This document shows, piece by piece, positions 1-11,255 of a DNA stretch of 64,000 nucleotides. The notes under the pieces are model-generated. The model did not search any database, was not told the origin of the DNA, and saw only the letters and a list, made by a program, of their open reading frames with translations. The stretch is taken from positions 124,017 to 188,016 of the forward strand of contig JBNGIQ010009171.1 in assembly GCA_049999765.1 (NCBI GenBank), read 5' to 3'. Position 1 is the stretch's first letter; each line of letters starts with the position of its first letter. The position numbers were made by a program, and so were the translations under genes. The stretch is from Phaeoceros laevis. Taxonomy: Eukaryota > Anthocerotophyta > Anthocerotopsida > Notothyladales.

Positions 1-2
1 GG

Positions 3-116
3 AGGCTCCTGGTGAGCTGCTTGCAGAGACGGAAGGACAACAAACAGCACGGTGAGGAGGAACGACACAAGGTGGATGGCAAACAGGAGGAAGATGGAGA
101 CATGAACATGACATGA
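3..116 (+). CDS. possible C-terminal end of a truncated gene
   Basis: An open frame enters from the left window edge and stops at a TGA at 114-116. It encodes about 37 very hydrophilic residues rich in Lys, Arg, Glu and Asp. No domain can be recognised. It could be the tail of a gene upstream of the window or a chance frame. The only support is its charged composition and that it is open from the edge. Confidence 0.2.
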   Translation, partial: RLLVSCLQRRKDNKQHGEEERHKVDGKQEEDGDMNMT

Positions 117-3100
117 ACAGCTCCCAGGCATGCACACATACATGTGGGAGGGAAGTGGGGCCACGCCAGAAGCGAGGGGGGAATGTGTGTATGGGTATCC
201 TATTCAATAGCAAAAGCGATGGTGATGAGAGCAGCAAAGAAAGAAACAACAAACCGCCTCAACTGGATTTTGGAAGCACACCAGGGCACATGCTGCTGGC
301 GGACGCAAGCAAATCACGCAACGCACCCGGTGTGAGATGATGAATGTTCCCTTCTGATGCTGCTGTTCCCACTTTGTGCAACAGCAAGGAGAGGGGCCAT
401 GATCGCCGGGCCATGCTTGCTTGCTCCACCTGTTCCCCGCCCGACATCCGAGGTGGCCTGTCAGTTGAGCCTTCAGTTGCAATTGTGTGGTGGGGCATAG
501 GGTTTGCTGGTACAGTAGCGTAACGCATCCCATCATGGGCGGCTGGAGAGATGAAGAAAAAGCAGCCAGCAGTCACACTGTCGCAGTCACTGATTAGGAC
601 GAGCCGAGCAGGAATAAGGTGGTGGTGGTGATCAGTCAGGCTCCTGGCTGGCTAGCTGGATCGAGCCAAGCTTCGCCTCAAAGCACACGTCCAAGCCCCA
701 ATTCTCCAGGATGATGAACCAAACAAAACAACGTCAACTGTGCCTCCTCCATCACCAGGAGCAGGACAGCTTCGATGTGAGCACAACCTGCCTGGATCAA
801 GACCTAATTCGGGTGCCTACCTACCTGGCGCACTCCCCTTCCCCGGTGTTAGTATACTCTCACTGTCCACACTGCCAGGATTGACTAGCTCCACCTGCAC
901 GAAGTTCAAGCTTTACCTTTCTCACAGTGGCGCAAGCATGAAGGTAAAGATACAGGCAATACTTTGCGGAGCGGCCGTCCTGGTCACGGCATGATTGCCA
1001 CCAGCGGTCGAAGAACACTCCTCCCCCTCCCTCATCTGCCACAGTGCGGGGCCAGTCCCCCCAGTCATCGCCCTGCTTGTACTGCCTGGTGGAGGTGGAG
1101 CGGGAGGTACTGCACTGCCACAACACCAGTAACATGAATATCGTCATCGCATTTCTTCATCTTTTCTCTACTCTATCCGGATCGGTGAAAGCCTAGGAGC
1201 AGAAGAGGCAGAAATCAAAAGTGTAAGGGCAGAAGAATCAATCCAGGGGCAGAAACGAAAAGAGTGGGGCCAAGCTTAGAGCATACAATACTGTAGTCTC
1301 GACAACCCTGTCATCGAGCCCCTCTCTCCCTCCCTCCTCCTCGAGCTTCACTGCGGCCGCCACGTGATTTCTAAATTATGCAGAGGTCCCGACACGCCAC
1401 CACCACATTGCCACAAAAATAGCGGGTCTTTGCAAGGGAGGCATGCGCTGGTTTGAATCCCAACACCTTTGAAATCACAACAGCGAGCGCCTGGGATCCA
1501 GAATGGCGGGGCAATTTGACCTGACTTGCTCGGTAATTAGTGAAAATGCCGTCCCCGATGACTAGTTCCAAACCCTAAATGGCCTCGAGCTCGACCTGAG
1601 TCGGTGAGTCACGGCCACAGGGATGAGTCGCTTTACCTTTTTGTGCTTTATGGTGTGTACCTTTTGTGTGCCTTTCTGAGTCCTGCCACTTGCATCCACT
1701 TGCTATCTCGCACATTTATGATTTGCTGACATTTGAGGCGAGAAACTTGCGAGGATTCATATCATTCGTCAATGCATCTCCAAGCAATGACAATGAAGGA
1801 CTGGTTATCGGCTCAGGGTAGAAAATTGAAACGGATATTGTTTTCCATGTGCGAAAAGGTGAGAGACAGAGACCAGGTCAGTTGGGGGTTGCAAGGTGGG
1901 GTAGAACTATTACATTCAGGTGGTGAAAATGGGTACTGTAGAACTGTAGCTGGAGCCGGTTGATTTCTACCTTTGGATGCTATTTTAAAGTTGCAAGGCG
2001 TATCGTCCCTAACAGCCATCCGGGCATAATTACGGCACGGGCAACGTCGGGTGAAATATTCAAAACGAATAAACAAGTAGCAATGAAGAACTGGCGACAG
2101 AGGCGAGTCAGGCCTGTCAGCGCTGCCTTCGCGCGCAAACACTCCTCCCTTCTCCCCACTTCCCCTCCTGCTTATCTTGATGAACTCGTCAACACGCTCG
2201 CCCAGGTGACCATGGCGGCGAGCTGCATTTCGGTGAGCAGGTAGTGTGCAACTGTCTCTCAACCGAAGCGACAGCGGATAGAGAGCAGGAGGCAGCAAAG
2301 GGCTGTGCTGGAGAAGAAAGGAGAGCGGAGGAGAGGAAAAGGAAGGTTGCTTTCTATCTACAATCCTCGGCGGAAAGTGGCCTGAGTCGCTGGAAGACAG
2401 GGGAGGAAGGGGGTAGTAGCCGGAGAGAAAGCTCTTTGGCTGGATGAGGCAGGAGTCCGAGCTGGAAGCTGGATGACGGTAGCTCAGGGTGGAAAATTCA
2501 GGTCCTGTGAGCTGGAGAGTCCGCCGGAGCCTGCCAGAGCCTGAGATAGTTTGACAGAGCTCGCGGTTGCTCAGTTCCCAGGCTGCGGAAAAGTCGCATT
2601 CTTCTTTTCCGAGTTGGAAATTTGTTGCGAGAGACAAGAGGGGGCGTGATTGCGCTCAGAGGAGGAGAGCGCAATCGGAGAACACCTCCGAGGAGCTGCT
2701 TGTTTGAATGTGCTTGCTGTTCCGTCCTTAGGTAGCGAATCGGAGGTGTGGCTACGTGAAGTGACGTTGGCAAGCACTTCCGTTCTGTAGAGTTGGCTTG
2801 GTCCCCGAGGAGAAGCGATTGGTGACTCCCCCCCATTTTGGCGGAAGTTGAAGCGCCTCTTTTGTCCGAGGACAAACCTGTGCGGAGAGTCCCAAGCAAT
2901 CGGTTTTCTTCTACCCGCCGCAACCTGAGGTGAAGTGGTGAATGAGGCTTAAGCGGGAGGGCAATAGAACTTGCTGGCTAGGAGTTGGGAAAGAAGACGT
3001 ATCTGGTTTCTGAGAACAGTGGGACCACAGGGGACCGGGTCTTGGCGGTGAGTTGCAATTTGAAGAGGACATGGGACTGCTTGCCGCGGACAGTAAGGAG

Positions 3101-3438
3101 TCGAGTGGCGAGAGCGGAGCGCGGATCAACATGCAGCAGAGGACCCGTATTTGATGCGCTGTAGAGGATCGCAGCATTCGGACTAGAGGTGGGAAGCCCT
3201 CCTGCTATTTGCAGACTGCCTGTTACCTCCAGCTTACTATCGTTCATATCGCAGTTGTAGTATGGAGGGTTGTATCTTTGAAGTCCTTATTTGCGCATTG
3301 CCGTCTGATTGTCGTTTTCTCGGTTCTTGCAGCTACGAGGTCGGTGGTGATCATGCCCGACAGATTTCCGGAAGTGATTATTGCTTCAAATTTTCGTGAA
3401 AATCACATTTGTCCGGGGCCTTCGTAGGTCAGTGAAGG
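117..3438. other. gene-poor upstream region and probable 5' leader of the DUF936 gene
   Basis: About 3.3 kb without a convincing coding gene. The part from about 2080 to 3430 is GC-balanced with purine- and pyrimidine-rich stretches and leads directly into the DUF936 start codon, so it probably holds promoter and 5' UTR. A splice-acceptor-like sequence ends at 3428, just before the start codon, so a 5' UTR intron is possible but unproven. Open frames in this stretch have no recognisable domains and are treated as chance. Confidence 0.4.
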
Positions 3439-6400
3439 ATGGCAACGCTGGTACCGGGGGTGCTGATCAAGTTGCTCCAGAACCTCTACACAGAGGTGAA
3501 GGTTGGTGGAGAGCACCGGTCTATTCTGTTACAGGTCATCAGCATCACTCCAGCGCTGTCCACCGGGGGAGGATTTTTCCCAAACAATGGCTTCCATATC
3601 AAGGTATCGGACTCCTCACATTCAACAACTGTGCTTCTTGATGATGAGCATGCCGAGCTGATAATGAGCGACAAGCTGCAGCTCGGGCAGTATATTTATA
3701 TTGATAGACTGGACCCTGGCCACCCATATCCATTGCTGGACGACGTCAGGCCTCTTCCTGGCAGGCACCCTATAGTGGGCACTCCTGAGGACCTAGTGGC
3801 CACTGATATTGCTTCTCTACAGAAGGTCATAGCGTATCCCCTCCACAGTCCAGCGACATCTGGTGAATCTGGTTCTTCTAGAAACTTCTGCAGGAGGTTA
3901 GATCCCGGCCCAGAGACAGCTGTTGCCAGGCATGTTGAAAGGGCAGGGAATGGGGAGGTCTCGAATCACAGGTTCTCAGACAGGGCTTTCTCCATTCCAA
4001 AGCTGGATCCAAGTGGCTGGAAGATACCTAAGCGCTCAAGCTCTGGAGACAGTCTGCCTTCTCCGAAGCTGAGCGATAGATCTTCCCTTGAGAGATCCCG
4101 TGCTGGATCATCAGAATCGATAACATTTATTGACGAGGGCAGGATGGTAGCTGGTGGCGGCCTCAGTAGACCAAAGGGAAGGATTGTGAAGTCCAAAATA
4201 TTTTCTGACACGCCTGTTAAAGGGACTAGATCTATACCGTCTTCTCCATCTAGACGTGATACAGCACCTAGTCCTTTTTCTTTGGAAAAGGAGTTGCAGA
4301 AGCTGAAGTCAGCTGAGAAGTTTCTAGCAAAGAGGAGAGTAATCGCTTGCCCAGAGGAGAGGCTGGTCCCTTTGAGAGATGTAACCATGATGGTGTCATC
4401 TAAGTCCAGGCAGCTTTCGCCTGGTGTGAGGAGATCTGCTAGTACAGGTAGAGGGCTTCAAGGTTCAAGTGATGGTAACAAGCGTCGATCTTTAGGAGGC
4501 GCTGGGATTAAGACTGAACTGATTGCCATTAGCGCAAAGAATATGAGGAAGAGTTGGGAGGGAACAGCTGTACGCAAGGAGGGCAGAGACAGGGCCAGCG
4601 CCAAGCAAGCCAAGATCGACGTGAAGGCTGTAATCCGCAGCTCGGTCAGTTCTGCCTTTAGAAATCACGCAGTATGCCTGGCCACCCTTTCTTTTGCACA
4701 TCTGAGAGACTTGCAAGAGCGTCACAGACCTTATCTTATGTGATTGTATTTGGTCTCGTCTTCCAGGTGGCTAAGAGACTGAGCAGTGATGGAGGTGTTT
4801 CAGTCCCAAGTAACGCAAAAGCAGTTACTGTGACAACTCCGGCTAAACTTCCAAGTGCCACTCCTGTGAAGGTTTCTCCTACGCAATCTGGAACTTCACC
4901 TCCTGCACCTCCAAGCTTGACTCGACCAGCCATCAGCAGCAAGAGATGGACCGATGGCAGCGTGTCATGGGACTGTCTTCCATCAGGACTTGTCTCCTTA
5001 GGCAAGGTGCATACTTGTCTCGTACTAAAATCCTAAGATCCATCACGGCCGGTCATGTTTACTGACTGCCTTTGATTCTGATGGGTTTAAGATTGTTGTC
5101 TTCCATAGGAGGCTGTACAACGACGAGATGCTGCCTCTAAAGCAGCAGCTGAAGCTCTCCAAGAGGCATCGGCAGCTGAAAGTGTCATCCGGAATCTTAG
5201 GCAAGTATTAGTTAGTGCAATCCGCTCCCTCGTGTTTGTTCTGTACTCGTCTAGGGCCATGTTGCAGGTCATCTTAAGCTATTTGCTAACTACAGCACCT
5301 TACGAATGCAGCATGTTCGCCGAGCTACGTTCATTGGCAAAGAAGGATGTGCCTCAGCCATCAGTTGAGCAGTTCTTGAGTCTGCACCAGGCCCTTGTAC
5401 AATCATTATCTGTGGCAGATGCTTTAGCAGGGGTTAACCTGCCAGAGAAAGGGCCTGATGCTTTATGCACAACAGATGAAGTGTGTGCCGACAATGGCAC
5501 TTGCACTTCGGGAGTCGATGAAGTAGCACGGGAAGTAACGGCAGAGAAAGCTAAAAGTGCATCTCAGTGGGTGAGCACTGCTTTACTAACAGACCTATCA
5601 AGCTTCTCTCTACAGAGTAAGCAGGGATGGAATTCGTCAGCAACAAGCAAATACCCATTGAAGAAGGATATCAGTACCGGCAAGCCCATCCAGACTCAAC
5701 CCTTGCTGGTTTTGGAACCAATCACGTCAAGTGGGCAACCTGTGTCTGCACCCAAGGGACGCAACCCTTCTCCGTCAGTCTTGCCGAAGAAACTGGAGCA
5801 CCCTCCGTCACCATTGCACAGCAAGGCAGCAGGAAGGAGTGCTCTGTCTTCAGTCCAGCAACCACATATAGGCATCGAGAAGAGGAAGGAAGCAGGAGAC
5901 ATAAGACCAGCCTCGCCTTTGAAAGCACTGCTTGGCAGTCGGCGAAACGTCAACAGTGTTCCTTCCAAGGGTAATGGACTTCTGAAAGGGCAAAGTCGAG
6001 TACCTCCGGAGAATGGTGCCACAAGAAAGCAGCCCTCTGGGCCATTAGAGTGGGTAAAAGGGAATGGACTGCAGGACACTGCAGAGCTGGCGAAGCAGCT
6101 GCATACTGAAGCCCAGAGCTGGTTCCTGGACTTCATGGAAGCAGCACTAGATAGTGGTTTTCAGACACCTTCCAGCAAGGAAGCAGGACCTCTTCCTTCC
6201 AAGGGCCACCAGCAGCCTCCAACTCCTCCACAGCCTGACAATGCCCAGATTGCGGCAATGCTGTCCCAGCTGAAGCGTGTTAATGATTGGCTAGACCATG
6301 TAGCAAGGAGCTCAGCGGCAAGCAATGACCAAGGAGTACCACCAGATCCCAGGGTGTTGGACACTTTGGCCAGGTTGAAACGCAAAATCTATGACTTTCT

Positions 6401-6479
6401 TTTACAGCATGTGGAGTCTGCAGCTTCGGCCTTAGGTAGTCAGCCTTCCATGGTCTTTGTGATGAAGTCTGGAAGTTAG
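3439..6479 (+). CDS. DUF936 family protein, 4 exons, about 901 aa
   Basis: Plant-specific DUF936 protein of unknown molecular function. Exons: 3439-4644, 4767-5006, 5109-5200 and 5312-6479; phases 0, 0 and 2 agree at every junction. The N-terminal about 120 residues form the conserved DUF936 head, beginning with [14 protein letters not shown]. The middle is long, Ser/Pro/Arg-rich and probably disordered. The end of exon 2 carries the conserved [12 protein letters not shown] block, and exons 3-4 encode a helical C-terminal part ([16 protein letters not shown] then SMFAEL) typical of the family. The last 150 residues are helical with conserved tryptophans. The third intron uses a GC donor (AG|GCAAGT); only this choice restores the family sequence NLSMFAEL. 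The ATG at 3439 begins the conserved head directly, so the start is well supported. Overall assignment is strong; biochemical role is unknown. Confidence 0.92.
5201..5311 (+). other. GC-AG intron in the DUF936 gene
   Basis: The donor reads AG|GCAAGT at 5199-5206 and the acceptor is GCAG ending at 5311. Splicing here joins AAT CTT AG to C, giving Asn-Leu-Ser-Met-Phe-Ala. The alternative GT donor six bases downstream (GTATTA at 5206) gives a frame that does not match the family and has a weak exon side. Confidence 0.8.
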
Positions 6480-6727
6480 AATCTGAAACTGGATTTGCAA
6501 CAAATTGCATGCACTCATCTAACCACATCCAACGTTGTACAATGTGTAACAACTCGAACTGCGTTAGGCAGCATCATATTGAATTGAAATTTTTTCGTAA
6601 AGTTCTTGCTGCTGAAAACCGATATGAGATTGGTTTTTACAGAGTGATAGACGCTGCTTTGGATGTGGTCATGAGTTCATACTTGAAATCTACAGGATGG
6701 GCTGTACCACCAGCTGGAGATCGTTTC

Positions 6728-6795
6728 AGCTTATGGTAACGAATCACTAACGATGGATCGTGTAAGCTTATGGTAACGAATCACTAACGATGGAT
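6728..6795. repeat. two-copy tandem repeat, 37-bp period
   Basis: A 31-base unit beginning agcttatggtaacg occurs at 6728-6758 and again, identical, at 6765-6795. It lies in the 3' flank of the DUF936 gene just before the repeat-family element at 6858. Confidence 0.9.
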
Positions 6796-7061
6796 GTTAT
6801 TATTCGAACTGGCGTAGCCTATACGGCATGTCGAGGTGCCGTATATCAGGTGGCCAAATGTGGGCAAAATGTCCACGCCATTACGTACCAAAACGCTTAT
6901 GCAAGGTGAAGACTAGCAGTTGACATTATAGTAAAGCACAGTAGCAAATGCAATGTGTTTTGAAGGAGGTACATGTACTCCTTCCTCATGGTGTGGAGAA
7001 AAATGTAAGAATTCAAAATTCATTGTCACTTTTTATCTTTCGCCTAAGGAGGTATCTTCTC

Positions 7062-7967
7062 TTAAATTACTCCTTCAGCCTTCTTGAGTCCTAAAGCATT
7101 GGCTTGCATAACCCTGGCAACTTTTGCCTTAGCTCTAACTTTAGTGTCCCCCTCAAACACGGACAAGATTTTGGATTGTTTTGTGCGCACACATGTATTC
7201 AATTTGGACCCTTTGGGTGCTGGATTAGCTTCTTTCCTTTGTGCTTTCACTTTGGACCCATTTGGTGGTGGATGAGCTTCCTTCCTTTGTGCTCTCACTT
7301 TGGACCCTTTTGGTGGTGGATTAGCTTTCTTCCTCTGTGCTTTTTTGTGAGGCACTGGCTCCATTTTCTCAGCCATTTTTTCAGCTGCAATTTTTTTTCT
7401 TCCACGTAGTGTCTGACCATGTTGTGCCTCAACAATTTGAGCAATGGATTTTATCACTTCAATGTGCCTTCTCTTGTGGGCAATCTCGGCTCGTTTTTCC
7501 CTTAACTTTTGGCCCGACTGCTCCATCTTTATCCGCGTCTCCTCAGAACTGGTGACACTTAGTTTTTCACGACTTGCTCCCCCCGTCACCTTAATTTGTT
7601 TTACTCTTTGTTCTTGGATAGGTGTGCTGGTGAAGGGCACATCCCTCCTCATATCAATGGGACTTTCTGCAGAGCAATCTGTATTGGATTGTGGTGCTAC
7701 TATGTCATCTAACTTTCTCTTCAAGCCCACTCTTGTGTGAGCCTTCTCACTATTCTTGCCAGGAGCAGCAAGTTGCCGAGGCCCCTTTAATATGAGCCGG
7801 ATAACCTTGTGCTCAGGCTCCTCTGCCGGCTTCATGCTTCGCAGCATGCAAGTCTCTTGAAGCATTAGTGACTTCTTTAGGAGCCAGTCCTCCTCTCGCA
7901 CCATCACATACAAAGGCTCCCCAGTTTCTTGCGCACCGCAACTTTCCCTACCTTCCCACACCTCCAT
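7062..7967 (-). CDS. basic repeat-element ORF, about 301 aa, intact copy
   Basis: Unrecognised protein encoded inside the dispersed repeat. The first ATG is at 7967-7965 (MEVWEGRESCG). It is rich in Lys/Arg with a predicted helical central part (residues about 150-220) containing many charged residues. Near the C terminus are three tandem 15-residue units of the form QRKKANPPPKGSKVR, suggesting a nucleic-acid-binding or scaffold role; this is inference. A paralogue at 40904-41749 shares most of the sequence but has an early stop. Conservation of the reading frame between two diverged copies argues that the ORF was once under selection, probably as part of a mobile element. No transposase or reverse transcriptase motif is visible. 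Confidence 0.5.
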   Translation of the reverse strand: MEVWEGRESCGAQETGEPLYVMVREEDWLLKKSLMLQETCMLRSMKPAEEPEHKVIRLILKGPRQLAAPGKNSEKAHTRVGLKRKLDDIVAPQSNTDCSAESPIDMRRDVPFTSTPIQEQRVKQIKVTGGASREKLSVTSSEETRIKMEQSGQKLREKRAEIAHKRRHIEVIKSIAQIVEAQHGQTLRGRKKIAAEKMAEKMEPVPHKKAQRKKANPPPKGSKVRAQRKEAHPPPNGSKVKAQRKEANPAPKGSKLNTCVRTKQSKILSVFEGDTKVRAKAKVARVMQANALGLKKAEGVI

Positions 7968-8422
7968 TTTCCTCACTACTACTACAAATATGATCTATAT
8001 CTCCAACCAAGAGAAGTTACAGAAAGTGACTCTTGAAATCCGTTCCTCAAATACATGCACACCGCCAAAGCAGCCAACAAGACGAAATGTGTATAGCAAC
8101 CTACATGCAAGGAGTATAAGAGTACCCTTACAACATAAAACAGCGACCCGGATTTCCAAACTTAACCCGGATTTCCAAACTTAACAACCAAAATTGTCAG
8201 TTCCGGACATCGTATTTGGAAAATGTCCAAACTAATCCAATTTGGAAAGTGTCCAAACTAAGGTTCTAGGGTCGTGACTCGGGCCAACGGCCGAGCCACG
8301 TCCCCGCCATAGAAATACAAACTGCCCGTAGATTAGAAATAGAAATACAAACTGGTCCTGGCCAGGGACGCACAAAAGAGCCACGATCGGAGAAGCTTGG
8401 CCTATCATCTCTGACCAGAACG

Positions 8423-9025
8423 ACAAACTTAGGGTCGCAGGTAGGAGTGGATGACAGATGGTGGCAATCAGAGCCATGGCTTTACAAGTTGCCACTATGC
8501 TTCCAGATATCGATAGTTCCTGGGGGATGGTTTTCCTGGGGGATGGCTATCTAACCCTAACCCCCTCCACCAGGAACGGGGCATGGAGGGGACGATGGCT
8601 GGGTTGCCCCAGCCATCTTCCCGTCCTCATCAACCAGTCTATCGCAGCTAGGGAAATCACAGATAGGGTTAGAGCAAAAGGCAGCATCGTTCCACTTCCG
8701 GGCAGTTGTATCTTCAAACCAGAGAGGTGGAGTTGGGCAGGGAGGCGGTGATAAGAAACCAAAAATTGATTCGTCGCACAGGATCAGCAGTGAGGCAGAT
8801 GCAACAGGCACGTCTAAAAGCAGGTTCACAAACAGCCCGGTACGAGGGCAAGCAAGGCGATTTCCATGAAGTGCGCGCTTCTGCAGGGCAAACCCTTCAC
8901 CACTGCTGGTCCTCAAGAAAACTCAAACTCACTCAAATCCGGCAGCAGCCGCTCCCAAGAGACCGCTGTTGGCGCTGATGATGAAAAGTGAACCAGAATG
9001 TACTGCTAGTTTACGAGTGCCGCCA
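8423..9025. other. segment present only in copy 1 of the dispersed repeat
   Basis: About 603 bp bounded by sequences that are nearly adjacent in the other copy (40423-40446). It could be an insertion here or a deletion there. It has no recognisable gene; a short internal duplication of cctgggggatgg occurs near 8519-8545. Confidence 0.5.
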
Positions 9026-9393
9026 ACGAGAGGAGTATAGTGTCGCGCATGTATAGGAGGTGGATCGAATACCCATCGTTCAGGTTTCTCGGTGCTACAA
9101 CAGCCACCTACACCATCTTACCCTCTCTTATTTAACGAGCTCGTACACTTAAAAAATGGAATGAAATGGTTCAGAGTAAGAGAAGCACTCCCGTCACACG
9201 AAAGTGGTTTCTCCTTCACGACTGGGGAGTGCAGACGCCCGCGGCGGAATCCGCATTCACGAGACCTAGGGAGGTGCAGCAAATCGTTCGTCAGTCGATA
9301 TTTGGCAGCTGAAGTCTATGGAATAGCTTCGGCAATGATGTCAGCGCGTTGTCTTTTGCACACATTGGATGGATCGTGTTGTCCAGGTTTGAA

Positions 9394-10748
9394 GATGGAA
9401 GCAGAGGTCTGGCAGCACATGCCCGAAGATATCTTTCGGAACATTCTGTGCGCCCTTCCTCCGTGTGCGTGGCGCGCTTCCGCGCTGTCTCCAAGGCTTT
9501 GAAAATTCTTCTTACCTCTCTGAAGCAGTATAAGAAATTGCGGCAGCAGAGATCAGCGCTCTCTGGGATACCTATATGCGGGATCGGGTATTTTCGAAGA
9601 GGGACCAAGCCACAAAAAGCTGCTCCGTGCCATCCTGCCAAGCAGGTAATTAAGGTGGATCTCAGTTTTCTGCCAGAGGAATTAGGAACTGCACTCACTT
9701 TGCAGCTCAAGATGGCCTTGTCTGCGTGTGGAGAACCTCCCGTAGACGCCGGCATTGGATGTTTTGCATCTACAATCCGCTCACGCGTCAGTACAGAGTG
9801 CTGCCACCGCGGAGCAAGAAGGGGGACAGCATGGGTGAGACCTTAAAGGTCTACATGTGTGTTACTGAGCCTGGCTATGGCTTGTTTCCTTCGAAATTTC
9901 TTGTTCTGGTAGTCAGCTTACCAGGGGAGGGCGGCACAGCTTTGTACTCATCTTCTACCAGCCAGTGGCAACATGTTGTGGTTGTGAACGATAAATCGTT
10001 CACTACATGTTGGTCTTCACAACATGTCGGTCTTCTTCGTTATAACAAAGAAGGCCGAAGAACGGAATTGGTAGATTCGTTCCCTCAACACCTGCTATCT
10101 GGCAGTCAGATCGTGTCAGCGTATGATGGAGAGGAATCAGAGGATGAAGGTTATTTTAGGTATTTCTTGGATGCTGAAGGGCAGGTTGATCATGCGGATC
10201 CCAACGAATCTGTGGCTGAGAATCCAAACTCCCACAAGTATCCGTTTCTGGTGGAACACTGTAGAGATTCTCAAACTCCCACAAGTATCCGTTTCTGGTG
10301 GAACATTGTAGCCATCTATACATCTATACAGTATTCACGACAAGAAGTGTTGGATTGGCTCAGGTAGGAAGCTGACAATCTGGAAGCTGAATGACCCTGC
10401 TCCTGATAGCTCCCTAAAACCTGGAAGTTATGACTTATGGGAGCATATCGCCTCAGCAGGAATATTCCGATGAGGTGCTGGTTTAAGATAGATGACGAGA
10501 TTGATGACTGGAACATCGAAAAATATTATTATCCCAAACTCGACCCTCGTCTGGGGGATGCTCTTGTCGTCGGTGATGCTATCTACTTCACTATTCCGGC
10601 ATGGAGTGATCCGGATGACAAAATGAAGCCATTCGCTACGCATCTTTTGCGTTACAATCTCCTGGAACATACTTGGGACGTTGTTGAGCAGCTGCTACTC
10701 CACCGGGACTTCATCGGTCAGTACAAGCTATTACTTCCCAGACTCTAA
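9394..10748 (+). pseudogene. F-box/kelch-type gene relic with several frameshifts
   Basis: An F-box motif starts the relic (MPEDIFRNILCALPP, from about 9420), continues in another frame as ARFRAVSKALK, then shifts frame again before an AAQDGLVCVWR segment followed by a block with FCIYNPLTRQYRVLPPRS, as found between F-box and kelch-like repeats in plant F-box proteins. The C-terminal third (from about 10330) needs at least two further frame changes. It would normally act as substrate adaptor of an SCF ubiquitin ligase. No consistent set of GT-AG introns repairs the frames, so it is probably a pseudogene. It also contains a 47-bp-period duplication at 10225-10311. An intact F-box gene lies at 37989-39532. 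Confidence 0.65.
10225..10311. repeat. tandem duplication inside the F-box relic, 47-bp period
   Basis: The segment starting caaactcccacaagtatcc at 10225 recurs at 10272, with a single-base difference near the end. The duplication sits inside the coding region and adds a near-repeat of a Trp/His-containing peptide in shifted frame. Confidence 0.85.
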
Positions 10749-11255
10749 ACTGCTCTAGGTTGGCAATATTTTTCTCAAACTCAGTTTAAAAAAACAATTT
10801 CATGTTGGCATGTTCTGCCCTTCGAACTGAAACCCAGTTTTGCTGTATGGGCTTTCTACAGGCTGTGAGCTGCCCAACCTTATTGCTAGTCATCCTTGGT
10901 GCATCACCACATCAGTAGAGACATCGGCGGCACTAGCTTCGGGCCCCCAGGGAACGATGGCCAGCTATGTCTTTGTAGAGCACCTTCCTGCAGTTCATCA
11001 TGTCAGGTAGCTGAAAGTGATGACAAGAAAGTAGGAATAGCTGCAGCAGCACGTACTACCTCAGGCTTTTCGATGTTTGGTTAGCGGCGGAAGATTCACC
11101 AATGAGAATACGAATAGTGTCACTGGATTTGAAGTGACTTCTAAGATGGTTAAAATGCCAATGCAAGCACCAATTCAGGTTCCCTTCCGAGGTGTCTAAT
11201 TCTACTCTGGTCTAGTCCTGCCACGAAACTGGAAAGTTTCAACCTCAGCAGCAGC
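10749..11255. other. intergenic, nothing recognised
   Basis: About 500 bp between the F-box relic and the stop codon of the CrtI-like gene. It presumably contains the 3' UTR of the latter. No repeats or RNA genes were seen. Confidence 0.4.

Larger units (their letters stand above)
6858..9195 (-). mobile_element. dispersed repeat-family element, copy 1
   Basis: This stretch matches, in inverted orientation, the stretch 40242-41955. Homology starts near caaaatgtccacg at 6862 and ends near the gacgggagtgctt motif (complement at about 9183-9195). It includes a central basic ORF (7062-7967) and flanks of several hundred bases. This copy has a 603-bp segment (8423-9025) that in the other copy is replaced by about 23 bp. 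I see no terminal inverted repeats, poly(A) tail or clear target-site duplication, so the element class is undetermined. Confidence 0.7.

Noticed and set aside
1813-2637. Long open frame of about 274 codons on the minus strand
   Set aside because: It starts without ATG, is a low-complexity Ser/Pro/Arg composition from a pyrimidine-rich stretch, has no domain, and lies in the probable 5' leader of the DUF936 gene.
6819-6846. Hairpin tatacggca...tgccgtata as a Helitron 3' end for the repeat element
   Set aside because: The hairpin lies outside the region shared by the two copies and no CTRR end follows it.
8557-8916. 119-codon minus-strand frame in the copy-1-only segment
   Set aside because: No homologue in the second repeat copy and no recognisable domain.
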